Numbered from the stretch's first letter, positions 37,833 to 47,593 are shown. The stretch: 64,000 nt of DNA from Paraburkholderia youngii (GCF_013366925.1 NZ_JAALDK010000001.1:1681089-1745088); one strand, 5' to 3'. Translations and numbers: made by a program. Notes: a model not told the origin generated them from the sequence alone.

Positions 37833-38816
37833 ATGGAAAGCACCACTCATTCCCTGCTGGCCCTCACGTGGTTCGGCCTGATCGGCCTGATGCTGGCCTT
37901 CTACGTCGTGACCGATGGATTCGACCTTGGTGTCGGTATGCTCACTCTGCTGAGCAGAAATCGCGGAGACCGGGACGTGATGGTTCAAACCATCGGTCAC
38001 GTGTGGGATGCGAATGAGACATGGCTGGTCGTGGTCGGAGGCGCCCTGTTCGGCGCGTTCCCGGCTGCCTATGCGGCCTTGATGCAAGCGCTCTATCTGC
38101 CCGTCATGGCGATGATAGCCGGGCTGATCATGCGGGGTGCAGCCATCGAATTCCGCCATAGCGCGGAGCACGGAAGCCTATGGGACGTCGTGTTCGGCGT
38201 GGGCAGCCTCGTCGCGGCCATCTCGCAGGGCATCGTACTCGGCAAGGTGATCACGGGGTTCGTGCCAGGAGGATCCAGCACTGCGTTCATCACGGTGACA
38301 GCCATCGGGGTCGTCAGCGGCTACAGCCTGCTCGGCGCGACGTGGCTCGCCAGGAAGGCGGTCGGTCCGCTCGAACGTTGGGCCCGCCGGCTGGCCCTGT
38401 TGAGCGCACAGTTCACCGTCGCGGCCGCGATCGTGCTCACCGCGGCGACCTGGTTCGACAGCGTGGCGGTCCATGCCCGCTGGTCCGAGCCGGGGGTGTT
38501 CGCGCCGCTTGCGGTGCTCGGCGTACTCGCCGTCCTCTCGTACGGCTGGCTCGTGGCGTCGCTCTATCGCGGACGCGACCGCGGGCCCTTCGGGGCGGCG
38601 ATAACGCTTTTCATCGTGTCGTTCGCGGGCCTTGCGATTGGCCTCTACCCCTACTTCATTCCGGGCAGGCTCACGATCTTGCAAGCCGCGTCGGACACCC
38701 TGACCCTCGCGTTCATGTTGATCGGAATCGGCCTCGTGTTCCCGGTGATGATCGGCTACAACCTGCACCAGTATGCGATCTTCCGCGGCAAGGTTATCGA
38801 GACGCCCCACGCGTGA
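37833..38816 (+). CDS. cydB: Cytochrome bd-type quinol oxidase subunit II (CydB/CioB)
   Basis: A 327-aa subunit with about eight TM segments. The family N-terminus 'LIGLMLAFYVVTDGFDLGVG' is clear, along with 'VWDANETWLVVVGGALFGAF' and 'GAAIEFRHSAE'. It forms the heterodimer with CydA. The start ATG 37833 has AAGGGAG upstream. No cydX-like small subunit was found immediately after it; the next gene is a DUF3331 protein. Confidence 0.93.
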   Translation: MESTTHSLLALTWFGLIGLMLAFYVVTDGFDLGVGMLTLLSRNRGDRDVMVQTIGHVWDANETWLVVVGGALFGAFPAAYAALMQALYLPVMAMIAGLIMRGAAIEFRHSAEHGSLWDVVFGVGSLVAAISQGIVLGKVITGFVPGGSSTAFITVTAIGVVSGYSLLGATWLARKAVGPLERWARRLALLSAQFTVAAAIVLTAATWFDSVAVHARWSEPGVFAPLAVLGVLAVLSYGWLVASLYRGRDRGPFGAAITLFIVSFAGLAIGLYPYFIPGRLTILQAASDTLTLAFMLIGIGLVFPVMIGYNLHQYAIFRGKVIETPHA

Positions 38817-38860
38817 CAGCACGCGATTTCAGCGAAAAAGCCCCATTCCAGGAGCAGCCA

Positions 38861-39181
38861 GTGAAAACGTCAGAGTACGCTACGTTAGACGACGCACGAG
38901 TCCAGGTCGAAATTCTCGAACAGTCCGAGACCACACTCATCATTCGCTGGGTGGAGCCTGGACGATGTCACTATGGGGAGCAGCGCTGGCGTCTTCGCCA
39001 TGCGAATGCGCCGGGCGTGTGCGTCGTGTCGCGGCGTGCAATCCGCCGCGGCGACGCCGTCTTTCGCCCCGCCGAGCGCCCCACTCCAGCAAATGCATCG
39101 GCGATGATCTCTGTTGAAGCGTTTGGCTATTCAAATCGCGGCGTTGGCTTCAACTCAACGGAATCCGCACGTCGCATATAA
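38861..39181 (+). CDS. DUF3331 domain protein
   Basis: A 106-aa soluble protein beginning with GTG 38861 behind AGGAG. It has the DUF3331 core: 'TTLIIRWVEPGRCHYGEQRW', then 'APGVCVVSRRAIRRGDAVFR', a short beta-rich treble-clef-like region with a Cys, and a C-terminal 'NASAMIS'. The family is restricted to Burkholderia-type bacteria and has no assigned role. It follows cydB by 44 bp and may be part of that operon. Confidence 0.78.
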   Translation: MKTSEYATLDDARVQVEILEQSETTLIIRWVEPGRCHYGEQRWRLRHANAPGVCVVSRRAIRRGDAVFRPAERPTPANASAMISVEAFGYSNRGVGFNSTESARRI

Positions 39182-39203
39182 TTCCGACGCTCTTCCTCAT
39201 TAG

Positions 39204-39224
39204 CGACGCTGCGCTGCAGCGTCG
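39204..39224. terminator. Perfect hairpin between convergent genes
   Basis: CGACGCTGC, loop GCT and GCAGCGTCG form a 9-bp perfect stem followed by TTCT. It lies between the convergent DUF3331 and ndh genes and could end transcription from either side. Confidence 0.5.
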
Positions 39225-39306
39225 TTCTCAAGTCGCTCGCATCGGAAAGTAACATGCCGCTCCAAAGAGCGGCGAACATGAACAGCTGCTGGACCGCGAA
39301 AGCCCG

Positions 39307-40611
39307 TCAAGCGAGTCGAATCGCCGGTTGAGCCAATCCGTTGATTTGCTCCGCCGTCCAGAGCAGAGTTGCCCGGCGAAAACCGTGCAGCGCCTGCTGA
39401 TGGCGTCGGTACAACATCGCGTGACTGAGCTGGGCAAGCTTGCCCCGAATGATCCCCCCAGGAAACAATCCAAAACGACCCAGCGTACCGAACGAGTCGT
39501 ACTCGCTCAATGACACGAGCGATCCGAAGTCCCGGAATACGAAGCGAGGAAGAGGCTTGTTGTGAAGGACCCATTCCGGCAAATGGCGCACCAGGTGCTC
39601 GGCCTGCTGAGTCGCCACCTGCGCAGTAGGAGGCAGCGGTCGCTGCGCACCTTGCGGCGTGAGCGAAGCGCAATCGCCGAGCACGAAAATATTCTCGTCG
39701 CCCAAGGCCTGCAGCGTGCCCGACACCACGATCTGGTTCGACCGGTTGGTCTCGAGGCCAGCAAGCCGGTTCATGAAATCGGGAGCCTTCACGCCTGCCG
39801 CCCATACCATCAAATCCGCTTCGGCAAGCTTGGCGTCTCCGTACACAAAGCCTCCCGGTTCCACAGCGGAGACTCCAGTCGAGGTCAGAACGCGAAAGCC
39901 AATTCTCTCGAGCCGTTGCTGGCTGGCTGACGAGATCTCCGCAGGGAATGCGGGAAGCACGCGTGGTCCGGCCTCCAGAAGCGTCAAGCGCAGCCTGTCT
40001 CTAATCGCAGGATCGCCGTAGCTGGCCGCGAGCTCGAAAAGATGACTGAGCTCGGCCGATAACTCGACCCCGGTAGCACCAGCGCCCACGATCGCAATCC
40101 TGAGCTCCTCATCCTTGACCACGGAACGAAGAGAATGCTCGCGCAATGCGACGTTGAATGTCTCTGCCTGCTGTTGACTGTCAATAAGATGGCAATGCTC
40201 GAGGACTCCAGGCACGCCGAAGTCGTTCGCGCGGCTGCCTATGGACAGCAGCAGCACATCGTATGGAACTGTTCTCCGCTCGAGCATCAAGCCGCCATCG
40301 TGCGATTCGATTGCGGCAAGTTGAACTTCACGTCCTTGTCGGTCCAGTCCGCACATTTCTCCCGGCTGATACGTGAAGCCGTGTTCGCGCGCATGGGAAA
40401 GATAGATTACACGCTGCTGATTCACATCGCGCGTACCTGCCGCAATCGTGTGCAGCATCGGTTTCCAGATATGCGTCGGGCTTCTGTCGATCAAAGTCAC
40501 GCTTGCTTCACCCGACCGGCCTAACCGGTCGCCGAGTCTGGTTGCAAGCAGAATCCCGGCGATTCCGCCACCTACGATAACGATACGAGTTGGCTTTTTC
40601 ATAGCAATCAC
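39307..40611 (-). CDS. ndh: Type II NADH dehydrogenase (NDH-2)
   Basis: A 434-aa membrane-associated flavoprotein that passes electrons from NADH to quinone without pumping protons. The FAD site is 'RIVIVGGGIAGILLATRLGD', the NADH site 'RIAIVGAGATGVELSAELSH', the second FAD motif is in 'ENIFVLGDCASLTPQG', and the family start 'HIWKPMLHTIAAG' is present. The C-terminal amphipathic region (HAMLYRRHQQALHGFRRATL) fits membrane attachment. Starts at 40611 and 40602 are both possible. It diverges from the YWTD operon with motif copy C between them, and would feed quinol to the bd and bo3 oxidases here. Confidence 0.9.
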   Translation of the reverse strand: MIAMKKPTRIVIVGGGIAGILLATRLGDRLGRSGEASVTLIDRSPTHIWKPMLHTIAAGTRDVNQQRVIYLSHAREHGFTYQPGEMCGLDRQGREVQLAAIESHDGGLMLERRTVPYDVLLLSIGSRANDFGVPGVLEHCHLIDSQQQAETFNVALREHSLRSVVKDEELRIAIVGAGATGVELSAELSHLFELAASYGDPAIRDRLRLTLLEAGPRVLPAFPAEISSASQQRLERIGFRVLTSTGVSAVEPGGFVYGDAKLAEADLMVWAAGVKAPDFMNRLAGLETNRSNQIVVSGTLQALGDENIFVLGDCASLTPQGAQRPLPPTAQVATQQAEHLVRHLPEWVLHNKPLPRFVFRDFGSLVSLSEYDSFGTLGRFGLFPGGIIRGKLAQLSHAMLYRRHQQALHGFRRATLLWTAEQINGLAQPAIRLA

Positions 40612-40733
40612 TCAATAAACGAAGAACGATTTCGATTAACCTGTGCCGACGACAATGCACTGGTTGGCAATAGCGGTTCCTCCAATGGGACTCATCGGTA
40701 CTTTCGCAAAATAGGATATGCAGTAGGAGGTCC

Positions 40734-40814
40734 GCAATTACACCTTGGGCGCAGGATTGATCGACAAGTCTTCCCATCGACACGATGGTGTCGTTACACC
40801 ATCGTGCAATTGAG
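40734..40814 (+). promoter_or_regulatory. Two-box regulatory element, copy C (between ndh and the YWTD operon)
   Basis: Box 1 GCAATTACACCTTGGGCGC starts at 40734. Box 2, GGTGTCGTTACACC followed by ATCGTGCAATTGAG, starts at 40787, 53 bp later. The rightward gene begins 198 bp beyond; the leftward ndh gene begins 123 bp before box 1. Confidence 0.72.
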
Positions 40815-41011
40815 TCGATGCCGATCACCACATAGATTGATGTCCATGAACAACGCCCCCGACACCGGCGTCGTTCAAACCCCGGCCAGTCGCTCAACGT
40901 CACGGGCGCATCGCGCGCCTCGGCGAGCGAAAATTCCGATACCTGTGGCGCTCGCTCTCTGCCCGATGTTCTGCGTTCACATCACCTCCGGCAAAACGTT
41001 AAGGATGGCAC

Positions 41012-41929
41012 ATGACTACGACTCACACCAATTCAAGCAGCGTTTCTCAGGACACAGTTTGCTCGGGACGATTGTTTCTCCTCGAATTGAGCAGCAACTC
41101 GATTTACTCGATGAATCCAGATGGATCCGACCGCAAGACGATCGTCACGGACTGCCACCTCCCCGATGGCATTGCAGTGGACGCGCACGCCGGCCACATT
41201 TACTGGACCAACATGGGTCACGCTCTGAGCGCCAATGACGGATCGATCGAGCGCGCCGACCTCGACGGCAACAACCGCGTGGTCATCGTCCCCCAAGGCC
41301 TCACGCATACGCCAAAGCAGATCCAGCTCGACCGCGACGGTGGAAAACTTTATTGGTGCGACCGCGAAGGCATGCGCGTGATGCGCGTCAACTGCGACGG
41401 CTCTGATATCGAAACACTGGTCGAGACCGGGCGCGGCGACAACGACCGCCACGACCAGAACCGATGGTGCGTCGGAGTCGCTGTCGATCGCGTGCACCAG
41501 AAGCTCTATTGGACACAAAAGGGCCCTGACAACGGCGACCAGGGCCGCATCCTCCGCGCGAATCTGGAGATCCCGAGTGGCGAAGATGCGGCCACCCGCT
41601 CCGACATCGACGTGCTGTTCGACCATCTGCCGGAACCGATCGATCTCGAGTTCGACGAGGAGAACCGCGTCCTCTATTGGACGGACCGCGGCGATCCCCC
41701 GCGCGGAAACACAGTTAATCGCGCCCCGGTCGACGAAGCGGCGACGCCCGAGATCGTCATCACGCATCTGCTGGAAGGGATCGGTATCACGCTCGACGTT
41801 GCTGGTAGCCGAATGTTCGTCACGGATCTGGGAGGATCGGTCTATTCAGCGCAACTCGATGGCAGCAATCTGCGCAACTTTCTCTACGCCCAGGGCAACC
41901 TCACCGGCGTTGCCTACGCCGAAGTCTGA
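41012..41929 (+). CDS. YWTD beta-propeller protein, paralogue of 50232-51164
   Basis: A 305-aa soluble protein with six-bladed propeller repeats of the low-density-lipoprotein-receptor YWTD type: 'GHIYWTNMG', '[15 protein letters not shown]', 'KLYWTQKG' and '[15 protein letters not shown]', each followed by '(I/R)xRAxLDG'. Related SMP-30/gluconolactonase-like proteins hydrolyse lactones, but the lactonase metal ligands were not identified. It is the first gene of the CoA-thioester operon, 21 bp before the dehydrogenase. About half its residues match the second copy at 50.2 kb by eye. Confidence 0.82.
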   Translation: MTTTHTNSSSVSQDTVCSGRLFLLELSSNSIYSMNPDGSDRKTIVTDCHLPDGIAVDAHAGHIYWTNMGHALSANDGSIERADLDGNNRVVIVPQGLTHTPKQIQLDRDGGKLYWCDREGMRVMRVNCDGSDIETLVETGRGDNDRHDQNRWCVGVAVDRVHQKLYWTQKGPDNGDQGRILRANLEIPSGEDAATRSDIDVLFDHLPEPIDLEFDEENRVLYWTDRGDPPRGNTVNRAPVDEAATPEIVITHLLEGIGITLDVAGSRMFVTDLGGSVYSAQLDGSNLRNFLYAQGNLTGVAYAEV

Positions 41930-41950
41930 CCCGTACATCGGAGAAATCAC

Positions 41951-42910
41951 ATGACTGACACCAAGCCCATTCGCCGCGTCGCCATCATCGGCACAGGCGT
42001 GATTGGCGCGAGCTGGGCCGCGCTGTTTCTCGCCAAAGGATTGCATGTCGTGGCGACGGACATAGCACCGAATGCGGAAGCGTCATTGAATAAATTCGTG
42101 GAGTCCGCGTGGCCGGCGCTCACGAGATTGGGCCTTTCGCCCGAAGCATCGCTCACGAACCTCACATTCACGCCCGTGCTTGAACAAGCACTCGTGAGCG
42201 CGGACCTGGTCCAGGAAAACGGACCCGAGCGGATCGATTTCAAGCAGAAGCTCTATGGACAACTCGACGAGCTGTTGCCTGCCGACGTGATCGTTGCTTC
42301 GAGTTCGTCGGGGCTCACCATGAGCGAAATCCAGAAGGGCGCCGCGACGCATCCCGAGCGCTGCGTCATCGCCCATCCGTTCAATCCGCCCCACTTGATC
42401 CCGCTGGTCGAGATCGTCGGCGGGGCGAAGACCTCCGAAGCGACGATCCAGCGCGCAGCCGAATTCTATACGTCGATCGGGCAGCGTACGGTGCGGGTCA
42501 ACAAGGAGATGCCGGGCCACGTCGCGAACCGGCTGCAGGCCGCGCTGGCGCGCGAGGTCTATTACCTCGTCGCCGAGGGCGTGGTGAGCGCCGCCGACGT
42601 CGACACCGCCCTGTGCTGGGGGCCGGGCCTGCGCTGGGGCGTGATGGGCAACATGATGCTCAACCATCTTGGCGGGGGCCCTGGCGGCATCGAGCACTTC
42701 TTCCAGCAGTTCAGCGGCCCGATGACGGCGTGGTGGAAGACGCTCGGCGAGCCGGTCCTGAGTCCTGAGGTTCAAAAGAAGCTCGTAGACAGCGTCCACG
42801 TTGAGGCCGGATCGCGCTCCATCGAAGAGCTGGAGGCGCAGCGTGATGAGGTTCTGCTCGGTCTGCTCGAGCTACGCCGCAAGGTTGGCGATTCGAAACA
42901 GACGAAATGA
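41951..42910 (+). CDS. 3-hydroxyacyl-CoA dehydrogenase family enzyme (carnitine dehydrogenase-like)
   Basis: A 319-aa NAD-dependent dehydrogenase: Rossmann motif 'VAIIGTGVIGASWAALFLAK' at residues 10-29, catalytic region 'VIASSSSGLTMSEIQKGA' followed by 'VIAHPFNPPHLIPLVEIVGG' with the active His, and an all-helical C-terminal domain (MPGHVANRLQAALAREVYYL). The one-domain length and the sequence pattern resemble L-carnitine dehydrogenase and lambda-crystallin-like proteins as much as true 3-hydroxyacyl-CoA dehydrogenases. Confidence 0.87.
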   Translation: MTDTKPIRRVAIIGTGVIGASWAALFLAKGLHVVATDIAPNAEASLNKFVESAWPALTRLGLSPEASLTNLTFTPVLEQALVSADLVQENGPERIDFKQKLYGQLDELLPADVIVASSSSGLTMSEIQKGAATHPERCVIAHPFNPPHLIPLVEIVGGAKTSEATIQRAAEFYTSIGQRTVRVNKEMPGHVANRLQAALAREVYYLVAEGVVSAADVDTALCWGPGLRWGVMGNMMLNHLGGGPGGIEHFFQQFSGPMTAWWKTLGEPVLSPEVQKKLVDSVHVEAGSRSIEELEAQRDEVLLGLLELRRKVGDSKQTK

Positions 42911-43011
42911 CTCCCTCCGGTCGCGTGAGCCCAGGCACAACCTTCCGGATTGCTCACCCGACTGACAGGTCTTTCTTCCCACCTTCTAGTCATAGCAACA
43001 GGAGTCGCAAA

Positions 43012-44229
43012 ATGTCCATCGCTGCAACAGACAGCAAAGCCGCCAAGGAGCTTCCGCCACCGAACAGTGATTTCTACTACTACGCAGACACCTTGAACGC
43101 AGCCGAGCGAGCGATTCTTCGGAAGGTGCGCACATTCATGGAGTCCAAAGTCGCGCCCATCATCAACAAGTACTGGATCGAGGACGCCTTTCCGTTCGAG
43201 CTGCTGCCTGCCGTCAAGGAACTGAATCTCGGCGGCCTCGGCATCCAGGGGTACGGCTGCGCCGGCGGGAGCCAATTGCTGGTCGGTCTGATTGGGATAG
43301 AAATGGCGCGGATCGATGCCTCGATTGCGACCTTCTTTGGCGTCCATAACTTCCTGGCGATGGGTTCGATCGCGGTCGCTGGATCAGAGGAGCAGAAACA
43401 AAAATGGCTGCCGCCGATGGCACGCATGGACAAGATCGGCTGCTTCGGCCTGACCGAACCGCTGATCGGCTCGGGAGCCGCAGGCGGACTAACCACCACG
43501 GCGAAGCGCAAGGGCGACACCTGGATTCTGAACGGACAGAAGCGGTGGATCGGCAACGCACCCTGGTGCGATATCTCGATCATCTGGGCGCGCGACGTCG
43601 ATGACAACCAGGTCAAGGGCTTCATCATCGAGAACAAGACCACACCCGGCTTCAGCGTCGAGAAGATGGAGAACAAGATCGCGCTCAAGGTGGTTCAGAA
43701 CGGCCAGATCACGTTGAAGGAATGCCGGGTGCCGGAAGCGAACCGGCTCGTATCGGGCGACCAGTCCTTTCGCGACACCGCACGCGTGCTGCGTGGGACG
43801 CGGTACTACGTTGGATGGGAAGCGACGGGATGCGCGATGGGTGCGTACGAGCACGCGCTGCAGTACGCCCAGCAGCGATTGCAGTTCGGAAAGCCTATCG
43901 GCTCGTTCCAGCTCATTCAGGATCTTCTTGCGAAGATGCTCGCCAACGTCACCGCGTGCCAGGGCATGGTGGTTCGCACGGCACAGCTCGCCGACGAAGG
44001 CAGACTGACGGACCAGCAAGCCGCGCTGTCGAAGGCGTTCACAACGTCCAAGGCGCGTGAGACCGTTTCGTGGGCGCGAGAGCTGCTTGGGGGCAACGGC
44101 ATTCTCGCCGACTACGACGTCGCGCGTTTCTTTGCCGACGCCGAGGCGCTCTATTCCTACGAGGGCACCTACCAGATGCAGAACCTGATCGTCGGGAAAG
44201 CGATCACTGGGTTTAGCGCGTTTATCTAA
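43012..44229 (+). CDS. Acyl-CoA dehydrogenase (glutaryl-CoA dehydrogenase / ACX4-like)
   Basis: A 405-aa FAD enzyme from ATG 43012 with AGGAG upstream. The flavin site is 'GCFGLTEPLIGSGAAGGLTT', the middle domain has 'GQKRWIGNAPWCDI', and the catalytic Glu is in 'YSYEGTYQMQNLIVGKAITG' at the C-terminus, the position used by GCDH and isovaleryl-type enzymes. Middle-domain features resemble glutaryl-CoA dehydrogenase, and such genes often sit with a CaiB/BaiF CoA-transferase, as here. The substrate remains open. Confidence 0.88.
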   Translation: MSIAATDSKAAKELPPPNSDFYYYADTLNAAERAILRKVRTFMESKVAPIINKYWIEDAFPFELLPAVKELNLGGLGIQGYGCAGGSQLLVGLIGIEMARIDASIATFFGVHNFLAMGSIAVAGSEEQKQKWLPPMARMDKIGCFGLTEPLIGSGAAGGLTTTAKRKGDTWILNGQKRWIGNAPWCDISIIWARDVDDNQVKGFIIENKTTPGFSVEKMENKIALKVVQNGQITLKECRVPEANRLVSGDQSFRDTARVLRGTRYYVGWEATGCAMGAYEHALQYAQQRLQFGKPIGSFQLIQDLLAKMLANVTACQGMVVRTAQLADEGRLTDQQAALSKAFTTSKARETVSWARELLGGNGILADYDVARFFADAEALYSYEGTYQMQNLIVGKAITGFSAFI

Positions 44230-44296
44230 GACTGCAGGCGTGACGGCGAGTTCGTCGCCGTCCCCCGATTCACCCGAATTAGAAGGAAAGCTAAAC

Positions 44297-45151
44297 ATGT
44301 CATCGACAACAGTGACAGCCCCAGCTTCACCCGTAGTAGTAGTGCCTGATGATCCGCAGGCGAGAGTCGTCACGCTCGCGAACGTTCTGTACGAAAAGCG
44401 CAATGGGATCGCATACGTGACCGTCAACCGTCCCAAGGTCCTCAATGCCCTGAGCACGCAGACATGGAAGGATCTGCGAACGGCTTTCGAGGATGCACGC
44501 GAGGACACCGTCGTGCGCGGCGTCATTCTCACCGGCGCGGGCGATAAGGCGTTCATCGCCGGCGCGGACATCAGTGAGCTTGCGCACGCGAGCGCGATCG
44601 AAGCGGAGCAGTCGAGCCGTTTTGGGCAAGCCGTGCTCGACCTGATCGAGAACCTCGGCAAACCGGTGGTCGCCGCAATCAATGGCTTTGCCCTCGGCGG
44701 CGGCTGCGAGACGGCAATGGCGTGCACCCTCCGCATCGCCGTGGAGCACGCGAAGCTCGGACAGCCCGAGGTAAAGCTCGGGCTGCTGCCAGGCGGAGGC
44801 GGCACGCAGCGGCTGCCGCGCCTTGTCGGGAAAGGCCGCGCGCTGCAGCTCATTCTGTCCGCGGAGCTCATCAGTGCGCAGGAAGCATGGCGCATCGGGC
44901 TCGTCAACGAGGTGGTTCCCGCGGCCGATCTCATTGGACGCGCTGAAGCCATTCTGAAGATGATCGCCTCGAACGCTCCTGTCGCGGTGAGGCTATCGCT
45001 CGAAGCGGTGAACAAGGGCCTGGACGCGAACCAGAGCGAAGGTCTCGCTCTCGAAGCCTCCTACTTCGGGCTGTGCGCGGGTACAGATGACAAAAAGGAA
45101 GGCACCTCCGCCTTCCTCGAAAAGCGCGCCCCGCAGTTCGTGGGACGGTGA
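44297..45151 (+). CDS. Enoyl-CoA hydratase
   Basis: A 284-aa crotonase-fold enzyme with an N-terminal extension of about 35 residues. Oxyanion-hole segments are 'AFIAGADISEL' and 'NGFALGGGCETAMACTL', and 'FGQPEVKLGLLPGGGGTQRL' (here LGQPEVKLG) supplies both catalytic Glu positions, so hydratase activity is likely. It ends in the usual 'EGTSAFLEKRAPQFVGR'. ATG 44297 has GAAAG upstream. It sits between the acyl-CoA dehydrogenase and the CoA-transferase genes. Confidence 0.9.
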   Translation: MSSTTVTAPASPVVVVPDDPQARVVTLANVLYEKRNGIAYVTVNRPKVLNALSTQTWKDLRTAFEDAREDTVVRGVILTGAGDKAFIAGADISELAHASAIEAEQSSRFGQAVLDLIENLGKPVVAAINGFALGGGCETAMACTLRIAVEHAKLGQPEVKLGLLPGGGGTQRLPRLVGKGRALQLILSAELISAQEAWRIGLVNEVVPAADLIGRAEAILKMIASNAPVAVRLSLEAVNKGLDANQSEGLALEASYFGLCAGTDDKKEGTSAFLEKRAPQFVGR

Positions 45152-45180
45152 AGCAGACAACTCGATTCAGGAGTGACCCA

Positions 45181-46407
45181 ATGGCAAGCGACAATATTTT
45201 TTCCGGACTGAAGGTGGTCGACTTTTCGAGCTTTATCGCTGCGCCCGGCGCCGCCGTCATGCTGTCGGACTTCGGCGCCGATGTGATCAAGGTCGAACCT
45301 CCGAGCGGTGACCCCTGGCGACACGGGCACCAGATCCCGTCGCAACCGATGGCAGATGAGCCGTATCAGTGGCATCTCGCCAATCGTAATAAACGCGGCA
45401 TCGCGCTCGACCTGAGGTCGCCCAGCGCCCAGCAAGTGCTCCAGCGGCTCGTCACATGGGCTGATGTGTTCACCGTCAATACGCCACATCCGGCCCGCAA
45501 GAAGTTGAATCTCGAGTACGACGATCTGGCGCGCTGGAACCCGCGACTGATCTATGCGGATATCACCGGCTTTGGCGAAAGCGGCCCGGATGCCGATCTG
45601 CCCGGCTTCGATCTGACCGCGTTCTGGGCGCGTAGCGGCCTGTTGTCGATGACGCGTGACGCGGGCGCGCCACCAACCTGGCCGGTGGCCGGAAGCGGCG
45701 ACAACGCGACGGCAGTTGGAATCTATTCGGCGATCGTCACGGCGCTTTACCGCCGAGAGCGCACGGGCAAAGGCTCTTACGTCACGACTTCGCTCCTTGC
45801 CTCAGGCGTCTGGTCGGCCAGCGTTGCGATCCAGGCCGCCTTGGCCGGCGCGACGTTTCCAGCACCGCACGATCGCACGCATCCCGCGAATGCGGCGCTC
45901 AACGTGTACCGCGCCTCAGACGGCACCTGGTTCGTCCTGGTGGTGATGCACGACAAGTTGGCGGCCGTCGCGAAAGCCATCGGACGCCCGGATCTGCTGA
46001 CTGATGCACGGTTTACGGATCCGGCGAAGGTGGCGGCGAACATGCCGCAACTTACGGCCATCCTGGACGAGGTTTTCGGCGCGCAGCCGATGGCGCACTG
46101 GCACGAGGCATTCAGCAATCTCCACGTCACGTACGGCGCCGTGCGCGGACCACAAGAGGTGATCGACGACCCGCAGCTGCGAGCCAACGATGTCATCGTT
46201 CCGCTCGAGGGCGCCGGCGGAAAATTGACCTCGACGATCAGCAATCCGATCCGGGTTCATGGCGTCGACAAAGTGCCGGCGCGACGCGCGCCCGATCTTG
46301 GCGAGCATACCGACGACATCCTCCGCGAGCTGGGCTTCGATGCAAACGACGTCGAAGGCCTGCGCGCGAGCGGCGCGGTGGCGAGCATGAAGCAACACGC
46401 CGCCTGA
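45181..46407 (+). CDS. CaiB/BaiF family CoA-transferase
   Basis: A full-length, 408-aa class III CoA-transferase. It begins 'GLKVVDFSSFIAAPGAAVML', with 'GADVIKVEPPSGDPWR' forming the CoA-binding start, 'RNKRGIALDLRSP' next, and the active-site Asp in 'DADLPGFDLTAFWARSG'. It activates a carboxylic acid with CoA from a donor thioester and so probably opens the pathway served by the dehydrogenases and hydratases of this operon. A partial relative lies at the left edge of the window. Confidence 0.9.
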   Translation: MASDNIFSGLKVVDFSSFIAAPGAAVMLSDFGADVIKVEPPSGDPWRHGHQIPSQPMADEPYQWHLANRNKRGIALDLRSPSAQQVLQRLVTWADVFTVNTPHPARKKLNLEYDDLARWNPRLIYADITGFGESGPDADLPGFDLTAFWARSGLLSMTRDAGAPPTWPVAGSGDNATAVGIYSAIVTALYRRERTGKGSYVTTSLLASGVWSASVAIQAALAGATFPAPHDRTHPANAALNVYRASDGTWFVLVVMHDKLAAVAKAIGRPDLLTDARFTDPAKVAANMPQLTAILDEVFGAQPMAHWHEAFSNLHVTYGAVRGPQEVIDDPQLRANDVIVPLEGAGGKLTSTISNPIRVHGVDKVPARRAPDLGEHTDDILRELGFDANDVEGLRASGAVASMKQHAA

Positions 46408-46436
46408 CACACGAGCACAGAAAGAAAGGAGCAAGC

Positions 46437-47210
46437 ATGAGCGACATCATCACCGAGCGAACCGGCAGCGTCCTGCGGGTCGCCTTCAATCGCCCCGAGA
46501 AGAAGAATGCCATGACCGGAGCCATGTACACGAATCTCGCGGACATCTTCAACGAGGCCGCCGAAGACGAAGAAGTCCGCGTCGTGCTCTGGCACGGCGT
46601 GGGCGAGTCATTCTGCGCAGGCAACGACGTCGGGGATTTTCTCAAGCATCCGCCCCGGCTGGGTGACTTTCCGCAGGGCCGCCTGATCTCGGCTCTCATC
46701 CGGTTCGAAAAGCCCATCGTGGCGGCCGTGCAAGGCGCGGCGATCGGCGGCGGAACCACGATGCTGACCCACTGCGATTTCGTCTACGCGGGCGAAACTG
46801 CGAAGTTCCAGTTGCCGTTCATCAACCTTGCGCTGGTGCCGGAATTCGGGTCGAGCTTTTCGATACCAGCGCGCGTAGGACATCTAGGGGCAGCGGACCT
46901 GTTTCTGCTCGGGGAGCCTTTCACTGCGTCGCGAGCAGTGGAACTGGGCCTCGCGACTCGCGTGCTGCCCGACGGCGATCTACTTGAGACCGCTACTGCA
47001 ACAGCACATAAGCTCGCCGCAAAACCGGGCAGCGCGTTGCTCGCTACCAAACGACTCATCAAGCAGGCTGTGCTTCAGCCGCTCCAGGAGGCTGTGAAGA
47101 GTGAAAACCAGACGTTTTTTGCACAGGTGAGCTCAGCAGAGGCCAAGGAAGCATTCTCGGCCTTTCTCGAGAAACGTGCGCCCGATTTTACGAAGAGCCC
47201 GAAGGGTTGA
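46437..47210 (+). CDS. Enoyl-CoA hydratase/isomerase
   Basis: A 257-aa crotonase-fold protein starting at ATG 46437 behind AAAGGAG. The oxyanion segments are 'ESFCAGNDVGDF' and 'QGAAIGGGTTMLTHCDFVYA'. The second region 'FQLPFINLALVPEFGSSF' has the later Glu but not the first one, a pattern of the PaaG/isomerase branch. It is the last gene of the 41.0-47.2 kb operon and complements the canonical hydratase two genes upstream. Confidence 0.87.
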   Translation: MSDIITERTGSVLRVAFNRPEKKNAMTGAMYTNLADIFNEAAEDEEVRVVLWHGVGESFCAGNDVGDFLKHPPRLGDFPQGRLISALIRFEKPIVAAVQGAAIGGGTTMLTHCDFVYAGETAKFQLPFINLALVPEFGSSFSIPARVGHLGAADLFLLGEPFTASRAVELGLATRVLPDGDLLETATATAHKLAAKPGSALLATKRLIKQAVLQPLQEAVKSENQTFFAQVSSAEAKEAFSAFLEKRAPDFTKSPKG

Positions 47211-47379
47211 TGGTGTGCCTCGCATCGCCAATCAACCACTCACCAATACCGCCGAGTCAGCGTGAACCTGCTGCCGTGCAAATGATCCACCGGGCGATGT
47301 CCCCGGCGTCCCATAAAGGCACAGCGTGCGCCTATATCTGTGTATATGCTCCTCGCGACACGGCCGCACGCCCGCCACG

Positions 47380-47593
47380 ATCATTGCACGGGCACGTTGA
47401 CGTAGACACGCGGATCGTCGGCGGGGTTATTGATCCGCTGAGTTCTCCGCCCGCTGACACTATAGTTGCGTTCCTGCGTAAAGCGTGCATCAGCGCGAGG
47501 CGCATAGGCGCAATCTGCACCGGCGGAGTCGTGCTCGTGGAAGCAGGCTTGCTGGCGCAGCGGCGCGGCGCGACGCATTGGGCGAGTCTGTAG
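47380..47593 (+). pseudogene. GlxA-type regulator fragment (middle of DJ-1/PfpI domain)
   Basis: The frame reads 'TIVAFLRKACISARRIGAIC' then TGGVVLVEAGLLAQRRG and ATHWASL before a stop. This matches the middle of a GlxA sensory domain around the nucleophile-elbow Cys. The upstream start and the AraC half are missing. The last 36 bases are nearly identical, in inverted orientation, to the start of the GlxA C-terminal fragment at 54798-55442. Confidence 0.7.

Noticed and set aside
38178..38822. 214-codon minus-strand frame opposite cydB
   Set aside because: Charged low-complexity antisense translation of a conserved gene.
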